From Trigonopsis variabilis (Eukaryota > Ascomycota > Trigonopsidomycetes > Trigonopsidales > Trigonopsidaceae): a stretch of 64,000 bases of DNA. Within the stretch, counting starts at the first letter, position 1; each line of letters begins with the position of its first letter. Position numbers and translations under genes: made by a program. The notes below the pieces were generated by a model. It worked only from the letters and a program-made list of their open reading frames with translations. It searched no databases and was not told where the DNA came from. Below are positions 1 through 9,776 of this stretch, one piece after another. The stretch is taken from positions 992,001 to 1,056,000 of the forward strand of contig PPXM03000003.1 of assembly GCA_003707065.3 (NCBI GenBank), in the 5' to 3' direction.

Positions 1-1315
1 CCTATTTCTTCACAGCTTCGTCTTTTGATGTGATGGGTCGTTCCTGAGAGCATGCGGACTTCTTGTTTAGCCATAGGCAACAAGGATTCAAGAGTTCTCA
101 CGAGTGGAAGTCCAGAGGCAGCGTTAATCACCGTGGAGAGGATCTCATTTCCAGAATCGGATGGATGGGTGAGAAGTCTTCTGCAGATACTGGCCACATC
201 TATAGACCACTCGCTTCCATGTTTGACGCCATTCTCCAAAAAGAACGTTATCCAGGCCTTTAAACATTCTTTTTCAAGTTTTGCCTTTGAACTTGTAGAA
301 TTTCTGTTCACCCTGCTCAGGATTTCTTGGATTAACGACTCCAAACAGTCCGGCGCCTGACGATTCAGTTCCGAGAGAAGCGGACTCAGCATTATGACCA
401 TAGGAGGAATCAAATCCGGATTTGGACGGCCTGTGCTTAAGGGAATCATTATATTTTGATCCAGAAAAGCCTCAACAGCTAAGGAGTCATCTTCATGCCA
501 AGCATCAATCATATTTTGAACGATTCCCCAGTATTCTTTGCCATAATCCGAGTTATCACCAGTTTTTATGGCTTTTTGAGGATCTGCACGTCTTAGACGC
601 CTCCATTTCCTATAAATGTCCTTAATCTTCGATCTAAATAAAGAAGCATGGCCTTCTTCTGTCTCATCTTGAGCCTTCCTTCTCTCTTGAAGAGCCTCTG
701 GGGTATAAAATATCCAATAGCGCTCATAAAGCCATTGTAGAGCGCGATTACAGGCGTGTCGTAGGACGGATAGAGAAACCAAAGATTCATGAGTACACGC
801 ATGTCTCAGCTCGACGAAAAAAGCAGGTAGCCCGCACGATTGTGCTAGATGGTATAACGGCAAAGCGTATTTGGATTCCTGAGCAGCGTCGAGAAGGCCA
901 TTTACGAATCTTTTCGTTAGCAATGAAGAACATTTTCAATCCATACCGGACTAAAGCCATACCATAGGCTAGACGAGTAGAGTAACAATCAGAATCCGGC
1001 CTGTCATTCAAGGTACATGATACTAGTTGTGCAGTCGATTCGATAGAATGAGGCAGGAAAGCTCGAGTCGAATAAGCCTTTGTCTTTTTTTCGTTAGAAG
1101 ACAAACACATGAGTACATACTTTTTCAACCCCGCGTCGGCGCAGTAGAGGATTCGATGAATATAAAAGCTTATATAATGATGATATATCCTTATTTGTCC
1201 GAAAAGCAACGACTTTAGGCTGCCTTTGTCGAGGCATGAATGAAAATTCAGGAACTTGTGATACTGCTAGAGTAAATTCAGGTCCATGACCTACCGTGAA
1301 AGCTTTCTCTGTCAT
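1..1315 (-). CDS. LAS1: Las1-family pre-rRNA endonuclease (3' end beyond window)
   Basis: HEPN-family nuclease that cuts pre-rRNA in ITS2 together with the Grc3 kinase in the nucleolus (known of the family). Three exons: 1315-1121, 1083-947 and 909 to beyond base 1. Joined, they read through the Las1 signature FLPHSIESTAQLV, then RFVNGLLDAAQ, then ELRHACTHESL, which holds the HEPN motif RHACTH (R-x4-H). The reading frame is still open at base 1, so the C terminus lies outside. Both introns (1084-1120 and 910-946) are 37 nt, with GTATG donors and a CTAAC branch next to the AG; without them the gene looks frameshifted. The ATG at 1315 is the only good start before the conserved region. Identification is by motif only. 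Confidence 0.88.
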
Positions 1316-1900
1316 AGTCCCCTGCTCGATTATGAGGCAAGGCTGGAATTGGGATAATCATTTTAGTTACAAAAGGACGTATAGCTAATTCTTTTTTACT
1401 AGCGGCTTAAATGCCCCACGTTTGTGAGCCATCGAGTAAGATTTTTGTGGTCGAAGAACTCCCTTTTTTTTTCAAGACTTCATCCTACTTTTTCGGTAGA
1501 CTCGCCGAGTAATGACACGACATGATGGAATATGAGATAATATCGCTTGTTGGCGGCTCTTCTTTAACATGAGCGAAGAGTCCTCACAGGTGATGACGGC
1601 ACACTATATGGGTGGGGACTGGTACACTCGATTTGACCAATCGAGAACTCTTGTAGTGGTTTAAATATGTAGGAATCACAACAGAGCTTTTACTAATAAG
1701 AATTTATGCGTTTGATCGCTTAAAAAGCCAATCTCTTTAGGTGACTCACTAGTCATCGAACGTTTCGTCCCTTCTTTCTTATCAAGCCTGAACAACAGCA
1801 CGTCGCTTGTTTCCACTTGTATACGACTTGGCCATTGAGAAGAAGCTGTTAAGAAGACCAGAAGATAATAATTTCTTAATAATAAAGACTGGGATCGAAT
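1316..1900. other. Divergent intergenic region LAS1 / NAD kinase
   Basis: 585 bases between two divergent start codons, presumably holding both promoters. An 85-codon minus-strand frame at 1676-1933 overlaps the NAD kinase start, has no recognisable protein features and was not called. No repeat or RNA gene seen. Confidence 0.5.
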
Positions 1901-3622
1901 ATGGTAAGATCGGAACGCGGATCGCCTGATCAAACGGACGAATCGGACAATGAACCGAGCAGTATTGTTAGTCCTGAAGAAACAGACTCGGACGATCTGG
2001 ATGATTCATCTAAACTTGAAATTTCTTTTAGAGCTCGTCAGAATTCTTTAACTGGGCGAAGGTGCTCTTTGAGTCGAACTCGGCGACCCTCAACGTTTGG
2101 CAAAAAGAACTGCGATTATCTACTTCATGCACTATTAGACACTCAGAAGAATGAGCAGGCGCCATCATCTTCATCAAAAGTCGACTTTAAGAACTTCAAC
2201 AACGGATTTAGTGCGCACAACTCGCAGCAGACTGAGCCTACCATTGACGGCAACTATGAGATCTCTCCTTTGGCGGATGAAGCTGTTGTTCCTGATATTG
2301 ACAAACAACCCAGTATAAACTCAGATGGGAACGGGAATGGAAGATTAGGTCGTGGTAGTGGATCTGTCATTGGGCCCCAGCATTCGTTTTCCAATCAAAA
2401 TCTAGCTGATATGGCAATCTCGGTGAGAAATCTTTCAAGATACCTGAGTACCTTGCATGTTAAAATGGAAGCGAAAAACTTAATTTTGATTACCAAAGTT
2501 TTTGATGATGAAGTTATTGTGAAAACAAGGGAGCTGGCTTTGTTTTTGCTTGAATTCGGGTTCAAAAATGGAAAACCCTATACTCTGTGAGTATTGAATA
2601 AATGAAAAGGGACTTTCTAATCTTAGATATATTCAAGATATTCTTAAAACTGACAAGGCTTTCAATCTAGCTGGTGTGCTCAAGATCAATCCTCGGTATA
2701 CGAAACACATCCGATTCTGGAATTCTGATACTTGTACTAACAATCCACATCGATTTGATGTCGTTATTACGTTAGGCGGGGATGGCACTGTCCTTTACGG
2801 AAGTTGGCTTTTCCAAAGAGTTGTTCCACCGGTTATTAGCTTTAATTTTGGCAGCCTGGGGTTTTTGACGTATGTCTATTTTCATGTGTCCTTGGCTTGA
2901 CTGACTTCAATAGGAAATTTGACTATCAAGATCGTGAACAAGTCTTCCAAAGGCTGATACAGAGCGGGGTATCATGCTCTCTAAGGATGCGTTTCGATTG
3001 TACAGTTTTCACATCCAAAGTAAAGCCTAAAATAGGAGATCCTGGTGCAGCTATTTCACTTGATGACGAAATTGAGGAAATGTCTCTAACTGGAAACTGG
3101 GCAAAGACCCATGCGATGGGCGAAACCTTTTGCATTTTGAATGACCTTATTGTCGATCGGGGCCCTAATCCTAACATTGCTTCCTTGGAGCTCTATGGTG
3201 ATGAAGAACATTTGACTTCCATTGAAGCCGATGGCGTCGTAATTGCTACCCCTACCGGTTCGACTGCTTACTCTTTGGCTGCCGGTGGTTCGCTTGTTCA
3301 TCCCGAAGTACCTTCAATGCTCGTTTCTCCTATTTGTGCTCATACACTTTCATTTCGTCCTATTGTTCTTCCTGATTCGTGCACTCTACGCGTTGGCGTA
3401 CCCTATGATGCCCGGATCTCTGCCTGGGCAAGCTTTGATGGTCGAAAGAGAATTGAGCTGCAGAGCGGTGATTTTGTGATGGTTACCGCTAGCAGGTACC
3501 CTTTTCCCATGATTCAGAACGGCAAGGTCAGTTCAGACTGGTTCCGAGGACTGCGCTCGACTCTTCATTGGAATGAACGCCGACGACAAAAGGCATACAC
3601 TCGACGTCCCATTGAAAATTGA
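1901..3622 (+). CDS. NAD(+) kinase (UTR1/YEF1-like)
   Basis: Phosphorylates NAD to NADP with ATP. Exons 1901-2586, 2627-2869 and 2914-3622 give 545 aa. The first about 190 residues are Ser/acid-rich and low complexity. The catalytic core begins after them: the kinase motif LGGDGTVL near residue 279, then NFGSLGFLT split by intron 2, then NDLIVDRGPNP, and GVVIATPTGSTAYSLAAGG as the second NAD-binding motif. Introns are 40 nt (CTAAT branch, 5 nt from AG) and 44 nt (CTGAC branch). The length fits cytosolic fungal enzymes of about 500-550 aa. No mitochondrial presequence is evident, so a Utr1-like role is more likely than Pos5. It converges with the glutathione S-transferase gene, stop codons 158 bases apart. 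Confidence 0.93.
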
Positions 3623-3780
3623 TCACGATAAAATCGCTCGTCACGCTGGATTGTGACATCAGCCTACAAGCACCGAGGAATAAAATTAAAATTAAAATAT
3701 TCATAAAGATTAAAAGCTAGTCATCGTACACCGTTGGTGTGCTATAAATAAAGGCCTTGGAAGGTTATCTCAAGAGCTAT

Positions 3781-4511
3781 TTAAGTTGCTGTGGGATACT
3801 TCTTGTCCTCGGTTTTTTCTTTTGCGCGGATATAGGCCTCTCTTTTGCTCAGGTTTTGAATATATGTCTTCAAGTTGGGATACTCCTCGAGATCGAAGCC
3901 ACCGCGCCCTTGAAGAAGTTCCTCCAACGGAAAGGAAATCATGATATCGGCAGCTGATAACTTATCGCCTACCAAGAAAGTCTTGCCTTCGGTTTGGGAC
4001 TCGAGGAACTTGAGCTGCTTGAGCAGGGACTGATCGACATATTTGCCATGAAGTCTCTTGGCAACTCCATTGGTGATCGGTTTGACAAAGAAAGGAACCT
4101 TGAGCTTCTCGAGGTGATCTATAATAAATAATAAAAGCATAGTAGACATCAAGGACCCTTCAATGTAATGGTCATAAAAGTCGATCTGATGTCTGTGTTG
4201 TTCATTTTCCGGCTTGAATTTTCCCTCGGGATCATATTTCTCAAGAATACGATCTATAATGTATCCACTTTCAACCAAGATTTCCCCTTCAGGGGTCTTC
4301 ACTATGGGAAAGGTCCCTAAAGGATGAAGCTTGACAGCTTCCTTGGGAGCCAAGAGATCTGGCTGGCGGTAATATTTTTCAAGGTTATAATCAAGGCCAA
4401 GTTCTTCAAAAAACCAGACGAGACGTTGCGATCGGGATTTGCTAAGCCTATATGTCTTAGAAGGGCCCTCAATTGAGCGTCTTACCAATAGAGTGTGAGT
4501 TTTTCTGACAT
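3781..4511 (-). CDS. Glutathione S-transferase (Gtt1-like)
   Basis: Cytosolic-type GST, conjugates glutathione to electrophiles or reduces peroxides. Exon 1 is 4511-4486, the 38-nt intron is 4448-4485, and exon 2 is 4447-3781, giving 230 aa. The splice produces the usual thioredoxin-fold start MSEKLTLYWLSKSRSQRLVW; the unspliced frame would have an unrelated N terminus. The N-terminal GST domain contains HPLGTFPIVKTPEGEILVES, with the cis-Pro of the glutathione site and the E-S pair. The C-terminal domain carries the FLVGDKLSAADIMISFP segment typical of GST_C (N-capping box with Asp). Length and sequence style resemble yeast Gtt1 and fission yeast Gst3. No signal or membrane segment is obvious. 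Confidence 0.9.
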
Positions 4512-5188
4512 CTTGGACTGTTCAAACAATAGCGGCTCCTTTTAAAACGGTGGGATTTGCGGTTTTCCGAGCGGTTTCAAAGGACAAAGCCAAGACTGAT
4601 AGGCAATTAGGTCTAAGAGACCCAAAAGGGCTGGGCAGACAGTTTTGGCACCTGGTGACGCGGGATAGAGCGATGATGTGGAAGCTGGTAACACGATCGA
4701 AGACCTATTCTTAGCGAAAATCGGTAGTCTAAGAGCGGAATTGTGGAGTGTATATTATGTCAAGACAGCAGAATATGATTATTTTGAGTCAATCCGTCAA
4801 ATTCACTGTGCCACGTGACCAGTCGACTAAAGGATGCCAATGAGAGGCAAATAGAGCAATCGGCGTTAAGCAGTTTATCCGATGTAATGTCAAGTGATCA
4901 TCGAATCCGAGACTTTCATGTGCTCTCACTTAGCTACTGCTCAACTCTCTCCTGAAATCATACCTACAATTTGCGAAACTCAAAGGAGACACGAAGGCTC
5001 GGTGTGGAAGTCCGCTGAGGGCGGCGGAGACGACGACAGGGTAGGCGAGATGATTATGTTATGTATCTTGGTCATTTAGATGTGTCTTGCATAGCAAGAC
5101 ACATCTAAGAGACAGTAAAGGGAAGAATAATCTACAGAAGAGAGATCCACCTGTCAGAATTGTTTTTTATCATGCCAATATACAAAAA
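4512..5188. other. Intergenic region GST / RPS25
   Basis: 677 bases upstream of the GST gene and downstream of RPS25. Apart from the hairpin at 5076-5108 I see no gene; a 61-codon plus frame at 4894-5079 has no recognisable content. Confidence 0.5.
5076..5108. repeat. Perfect 15-bp inverted repeat with 3-nt loop
   Basis: Left arm TTAGATGTGTCTTGC (5076-5090), loop ATA, right arm 5094-5108 exactly complementary. It lies 81-113 bases past the RPS25 stop codon, so it could be a 3'UTR stem or 3'-end structure. The flanks partly match the 19-nt Tn5 mosaic end used in sequencing libraries: AGATGTGT at 5079-5086 and TAAGAGACAG at 5106-5115. An assembly or library artefact therefore cannot be excluded. 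Confidence 0.8.
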
Positions 5189-5552
5189 TTACTCAGAAGC
5201 AGCGACAGCCCGGGCTAGAGATGTTAGAACGCATAATATAGATAGAAGACATACTGTAAGTCTTTTGCTTGCTATGAGAAATGACAGGCTTAATCACACC
5301 TTGAGCCTCAAGCTCACGGAGAGCTTTTCGGGCAAGAGAGCCATTGATCTTGAGACGGTCGACGAGAACAGAGACAGAAATGAGTTTGTAGGTACCGACT
5401 TCCTTAAACAATCGATCGTAGATCTTTTCGTCGAGAAGAACAGCATGTTGAGCCTTATCCTTGACCTTTCCTTTGGACCACTTCTTCTTGGACTTCTTGG
5501 ATTGAGAAGCAATGGAAAGAGCCTGTTGGGCTTTGGATACCTTAGGCGGCAT
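5189..5552 (-). CDS. RPS25: 40S ribosomal protein eS25
   Basis: Small-subunit ribosomal protein eS25, needed for IRES-driven initiation in other eukaryotes. Exon 1 is 5552-5255, the 40-nt intron 5215-5254 has a GTATGT donor and a CTAAC branch, and exon 2 is 5214-5189. The product is 107 aa. The N terminus [13 protein letters not shown] is followed by the basic run [20 protein letters not shown], then the winged-helix core with [20 protein letters not shown]. Only the spliced form ends in the family's invariant tail, here HSKQKTYTRAVAASE. A probable second intron lies in the 5'UTR, ending directly before the ATG, and a HomolD/HomolE-like promoter lies further upstream; both are listed separately. 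Confidence 0.95.
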
Positions 5553-5728
5553 CTAAACGAGTTAGTTTGGCTCGCATCAATCGTAAGACCACAACAAGGG
5601 TCAACAGTTGACGCTTCATAATCCCCATCGAATGATATAATTTGATCCATTCTTGAATAAAAAGAATGGGACTATGGTTACACGCCTCGATAACCGTTGA
5701 TCGCTTGTTCCATCTTGAATCTACTCAC
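5553..5728 (-). other. Probable 5'UTR intron of RPS25
   Basis: On the minus strand a GTGAGT donor begins at 5728, and a strong branch plus acceptor (ACTAACTCGTTTAG) ends at 5553, immediately before the RPS25 ATG. The 176-nt interval contains ATGs and a frame (5650-5294) that would compete with the real start if retained. Leader introns are common in ribosomal protein genes. This is inferred from splice signals only. Confidence 0.6.
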
Positions 5729-5781
5729 GTTTGCTGATGTAGTTAGAGACGGACGGCCCTGGAGACCTAGTGGTGCATCCG

Positions 5782-5798
5782 TGTGACTGCTAGGGTTT
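5782..5798 (-). promoter_or_regulatory. HomolD box with adjacent HomolE-like half site (RPS25 promoter)
   Basis: Read on the minus strand the bases are AAACCCTAGCAGTCACA. CAGTCACA (5782-5789) is the exact HomolD box, and the ACCCTA immediately before it matches one half of the HomolE consensus ACCCTACCCT. In Schizosaccharomyces these two boxes drive ribosomal protein genes that lack TATA. The site is 53 bases upstream of the proposed leader-intron donor and points toward RPS25, which is the expected geometry. Confidence 0.75.
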
Positions 5799-6207
5799 GC
5801 GAGCAGTGTCATGCGTGTCACATGAATGTAACACTGCTGCTACCCAAGGATGAACTCCTTCAAGACGGATTGATGCCTTTCGAAATAATGCCTCAGAGAA
5901 GAACTGATCGTCTACTATGCTATGCTCATATGTTGTATTTGAGGAGGGGGGTATCTGTCATATTATCGATAGTAGCTCGCTCGTTCCTTAGCCGCGACGA
6001 CCATGAGACATCTGTCTAAGACTTAACCTGAACACTACGATAGCGCTTTATACATAATCTCTATGAAACTAGTAGATCCTTTGTATAAGCTTATCTTGTA
6101 ATGCCACATCGAAATATTCTATTTATCTTGAGTTTAGAAACGTGTCATTTTACTCTGTTTCGTCTTAACTGAAAGCGTCACATTTCTCCCAACGACTTCC
6201 ACAGGGC
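5799..6207. other. Intergenic region RPS25 promoter / PRP18
   Basis: Divergent spacer. A 78-codon plus frame at 5783-6019 overlaps the RPS25 promoter boxes and has no recognisable features, so it is not called. Nothing else seen. Confidence 0.5.
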
Positions 6208-7191
6208 ATGGATTTATCTGGTCTTCTAGCCAAAGAAATCGCAAAAAAGAAAGAAGGGATTAAACAATTGGGAGATGGAAAATACTTGAAAAGATCAGAG
6301 GTCGAAAATCAGCGGAGAGCGGAATACCTTGCTGAGAAGGAACGAAATGAAAAGGAGAGACTTGAACGACGCGAAAAAGAGCTAAAAGAACGAAGAGCTG
6401 AAGAAGAACGTCGAGAGCAAGTGAAGAGGAAAGTTGAAGCAGAATATGAGGGCCGTAAGAGGCAGCGATTGAAGGAGGAGGAAGCTTTGAAGGAGCAAGT
6501 CCAAGATATCGATGACGAAGAACTGATGACACGACTCAGGAAAGCTGAAATTCCTTATAGGGTGTTTGGAGAAACAAAGCAAGATCGGATCAAGAGGCTG
6601 ATAAGGGCTGAGGAAGTTCTCTCGAAACTTGCCGCGGAAAAAGAAGAGGAGGATGAAGAGAAAAGAGTCGACATGAAAATTAATGAGACTGATATTAGAG
6701 ATATTGATAATATGACCCTTGTATATCGGCAAATGGCCAAATACAGCCGGTATCTGATCTGGAGATGGCAAAGCTTCTTGGATGAGAACAAGGACATGCA
6801 TGACGAGAAAGCGGAGGCAATTCTAGCAGAGGTTAAGTTACATATTCGGATGTTAATTGAAAGACTACGTGCCCGAGATCTTCCCACACCGATTTATATC
6901 AAACTGGCTTATATTTTTCTAGGACTCCAACGTCATGACTACCATCTTGCCAACGACACCTACATTCGTCTCAGCATCGGAAACGCAGCCTGGCCTATTG
7001 GTATTACTGCCGTGGGTATTCATGAGCGCAGTTCCCAAGACCGCATTACTGGACACGATAACGATCTCAGACAGGGTACTCTTGGTCGAGAGTCTGTAGA
7101 ACTGGCTCACGTCATGAATGATGATAAGACACGGAAGTGGCTTCAGGCAGTCAAAAGACTGATCACCTTTGCAGAGAAAAATGAGATCTAG
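6208..7191 (+). CDS. PRP18: Pre-mRNA splicing factor Prp18
   Basis: Second-step spliceosome factor that acts with Slu7 at 3' splice site docking. A single exon gives 327 aa. Residues about 10-95 form a highly charged Lys/Glu/Arg helix. Residues about 98-135 (DEELMTRLRKAEIPYRVFGE) form the PRP4/SFM-type motif. The Prp18 five-helix domain follows, with the nearly invariant conserved-region loop at IGNAAWPIGITAVGIHERSS, which contacts the 3' splice site in other species. It ends with MNDDKTRKWLQAVKRLITFA, as in other Prp18 proteins. The gene itself is intronless. Given the very short branch-to-AG spacing of introns throughout this window, the second-step machinery is of particular interest here. 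Confidence 0.95.
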   Translation: MDLSGLLAKEIAKKKEGIKQLGDGKYLKRSEVENQRRAEYLAEKERNEKERLERREKELKERRAEEERREQVKRKVEAEYEGRKRQRLKEEEALKEQVQDIDDEELMTRLRKAEIPYRVFGETKQDRIKRLIRAEEVLSKLAAEKEEEDEEKRVDMKINETDIRDIDNMTLVYRQMAKYSRYLIWRWQSFLDENKDMHDEKAEAILAEVKLHIRMLIERLRARDLPTPIYIKLAYIFLGLQRHDYHLANDTYIRLSIGNAAWPIGITAVGIHERSSQDRITGHDNDLRQGTLGRESVELAHVMNDDKTRKWLQAVKRLITFAEKNEI

Positions 7192-7773
7192 AGGGTTTAT
7201 TCCTGCGATGTAAAATGGCGGTTTTTGTTACTAACTTCAAATAGCAGCTGTTTCCAAAGGCTGGGTCTCCTGATTGTTTCAAAGGTTTATAGTAATCTCC
7301 ATGATCAGATTCGCCGCGAAATAGAGGCAACTATGTGTGTTGAAAAGAGATGCTGACTCTTGATTTCACCATTGAAGAGCACCTTACGTGAATGGGAGAC
7401 AGAGAATATCATACAAGCCGTGAGTAGCAAATGTTCTAAATATTTCAGCTGTACTGCTGTTTATCCTTGCTTATGCATAGATATGGCTGAGATGATTTAC
7501 TGCCGCAATCTCGACGAGCAATTCCGCTTCGAATGAATCAAGACAAGAACAAAGGCATTACAACTTGTTCCAGATATTTGTAATTATAATAAATGATAGA
7601 TATGCGAGCCCAATATTAGCGGCTACCTATAGCATTGTCTGAGAGATAGTCGCACAATAATGGCTCGTAGATAACATGTCAACCTATCCGTAACTTTGCG
7701 AGTCTTAGGAGGAACTTTTTTTACTCCCAAGGATCTAATACAGACCAGTTCATTTCTGAAACACCAGCCTCTG
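7192..7773. other. Intergenic region PRP18 / MOCS1, possible small spliced gene
   Basis: No convincing gene. On the plus strand several intron-like signals lie close together: TTACTAACTTCAAATAG ending near 7243, GTGAGT near 7421 and a CATAG acceptor near 7481. A short open stretch at about 7255-7340 reads QRLGLLIVSKVYSNLHDQIR. A small multi-exon protein is possible, but I could not build a consistent model or recognise a family. Confidence 0.3.
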
Positions 7774-9633
7774 ATGATTATTCGGAGTGGATTAGGTCGA
7801 TATGCAATCACTGGATCTAGGTGGCCAAAGCAAGTGAAAGAGCCGGCCAAACGGACGTTTAAAGTATCCCAAGTGGGATATATTGGATCTAATTCAATAG
7901 CTGGATGGGATTCTTCTGAAGGAAAGGAAGCACGATGGAAAAAAATTCATAATGCAAAACCATTTTCCGCGTTCCTGTCCGATTCATTTGGAAGAGAACA
8001 TGATTATCTCCGCATCTCCCTAACGGAACGGTGCAATCTAAGATGTTTATACTGCATGCCTGAAGAAGGAGTTGAATTGTCGCCCAACGAGAAGCTATTG
8101 ACGACTGACGAGATTCTACGGCTTGCACGCCTATTTGTTGGTCAAGGAGTCAAGAAAATTAGACTGACAGGAGGCGAGCCAAGCATTAGAAAAGACATTA
8201 TTGAGATCATTCAGGAACTGGGTAAGATTGACGGGTTGAAAGATATTTGTATGACCAGCAATGGTATCAGTCTGTGGAGAAAATTACCTCAAATGAAGGA
8301 AGGTGGCCTTAATAAATTAAATCTCAGTCTAGATACACTTCAGGAAGGAAAATTTATTATTATGACTCGAAGAAAGGGTTTATCACAGGTCTTGAAATCC
8401 ATTGATACTGCTCTCTCGATCGGTATTGAAACTGTCAAATTGAATAATGTGGTAATGAGGAATTTTAACTACGACGAAGTACTGGATTTCGTGGAAATGA
8501 CGAAGGACTTGCCTCTGGAGATACGATTCATTGAATTCATGCCATTCGATGGAAACAAGTATAATCAAGATAAATTGGTGCCTTACAAGGAAATTTTGAA
8601 TCATATACGGTCACAGTACCCTTCATTGTCAAAGGATCTCGATGAATTTTCAGAAACTTCCAAGACATGGCATGTCCCGGGGTATAAGGGGAAAGTAGGG
8701 TTCATCACATCTATGTCGTCTCAGTTTTGTGGCTCGTGCTCTAGACTACGAATTACTAGTGATGGAAATCTTAAAGTTTGTTTGTTCGGCCCAAACGAAG
8801 TGTCTCTTCGAGATATGATGAGAAATAACGCTTCAGATGCCGATCTATTACAAGTAATTGGCACAGCAGTGGGAAACAAAAAGGAGAAACATGCCGGAAT
8901 AGAGGAACTAGTTCAAACGAAGAATCGGCCTATGATCTTAATTGGTGGGTCCGTGATTCTCAAAAAGATTTTCTAACGTTTAGGTGAAGAAGATGTCAGT
9001 GATGAGTATCTACGAGTTAATTCATTCTTTCGAAAGCATTCACCTGGAACACTATATGGGAAAAGGCGATTAAGCAGGCTCTTGCATTCTTTAAACCCGG
9101 AACTGAATGGTGCCTATGGCGCCCGATTGTTTTCAACTTTTGCAGTAAAGAAGGATGCTACATTTTCTCATGTTTCGCCTGATGGAGAAGCCAGAATGGT
9201 GGATGTTGGCGACAAAGACATCACACGGCGAACGGCTATCGCTGAATCATTTATCTACTTTTCAAACCCGCAGACTCTTGGCTTGATCAAAGAAAATCTG
9301 GTGAAGAAGGGTGACGTGTTAGGTACGGCCAGAATAGCCGGGATCATGGCTTGTAAAAAGACATCTGATTTGATTCCTTTATGTCACCCGCTGGCAATAA
9401 ATAAGGTTCAGGTGATCTTCCAGCTCATAGATGACAGTTCATGCATTCGAGTGGAATGTTTAACTCGATGTGACGGCAAGACCGGTATTGAGATGGAGGC
9501 GATCACCGGCGCCCTCATGGCAGCTGCAACGATCTATGATATGTGTAAAGCTGTTGATGATGGGATGAAAATATCCGATTGTCGATTGATTTACAAAACG
9601 GGAGGAAAAAAAGATGTTGACCGGCGAGACTAG
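7774..9633 (+). CDS. MOCS1: Molybdenum cofactor step-1 gene: MoaA (radical SAM) plus MoaC, MOCS1-type
   Basis: Makes cyclic pyranopterin monophosphate from GTP, in mitochondria in eukaryotes. Exon 1 is 7774-8944, the intron 8945-8983 and exon 2 8984-9633, giving a 606-aa fusion. MoaA part: radical-SAM cluster TERCNLRCLYCMPEEG (CxxxCxxC), LTGGEPSIRKD, and the C-terminal second cluster plus GTP site CGSCSRLRITSDGNLKVCLF. MoaC part: PLCHPLAINKV, KTGIEMEAITGALMAA and YDMCKAVDDGMKI, with the catalytic Lys. The Arg-rich N terminus (MIIRSGLGRYAITGSRWPK) looks like a mitochondrial presequence. ATG 7774 is the first in frame. Two donors exist for the single intron: GTGGGT at 8945 yields the fusion, and GTCCGT at 8949 yields MoaA ending in Ile-Gly-Gly then TGA. 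MoaA needs that terminal Gly-Gly, so donor choice probably decides which enzyme is made. Confidence 0.93.
8945..8983 (+). other. MOCS1 intron with two overlapping donors
   Basis: Acceptor CTAACGTTTAG ends at 8983. Donor A (GTGGGT, 8945) removes 39 nt, joins frame-correctly to MoaC and loses the second Gly. Donor B (GTCCGT, 8949) removes 35 nt, and the junction GG/GTGA creates Gly then a TGA stop. Retention extends MoaA past Gly-Gly by eight residues to a TAA at 8974-8976. A is closer to the consensus. The same choice exists in human MOCS1 (known), where only the form ending in Gly-Gly has active MoaA. Confidence 0.8.
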
Positions 9634-9776
9634 ACTGACCGCTGTGCGGACATAAGTTTAGACAGAGTGTTCCTATCTATCATGAATCTATGTGTACATT
9701 CTAAATGAAATCTTTTCTAAAAAACAGTAATTCAAAACCTTTTGATCCAGAAAACGCCGGCAGTCATTACAAATCA

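Noticed and set aside
787-1209. Minus-strand frames at 593-802, 787-1209 and 1094-1315 as three genes, or LAS1 as a frameshifted pseudogene
   Set aside because: All are pieces of LAS1; two 37-nt introns with normal splice signals restore one frame with conserved motifs.
5783-6019. 78-codon plus-strand frame
   Set aside because: Overlaps the RPS25 HomolD promoter and has no protein signature.
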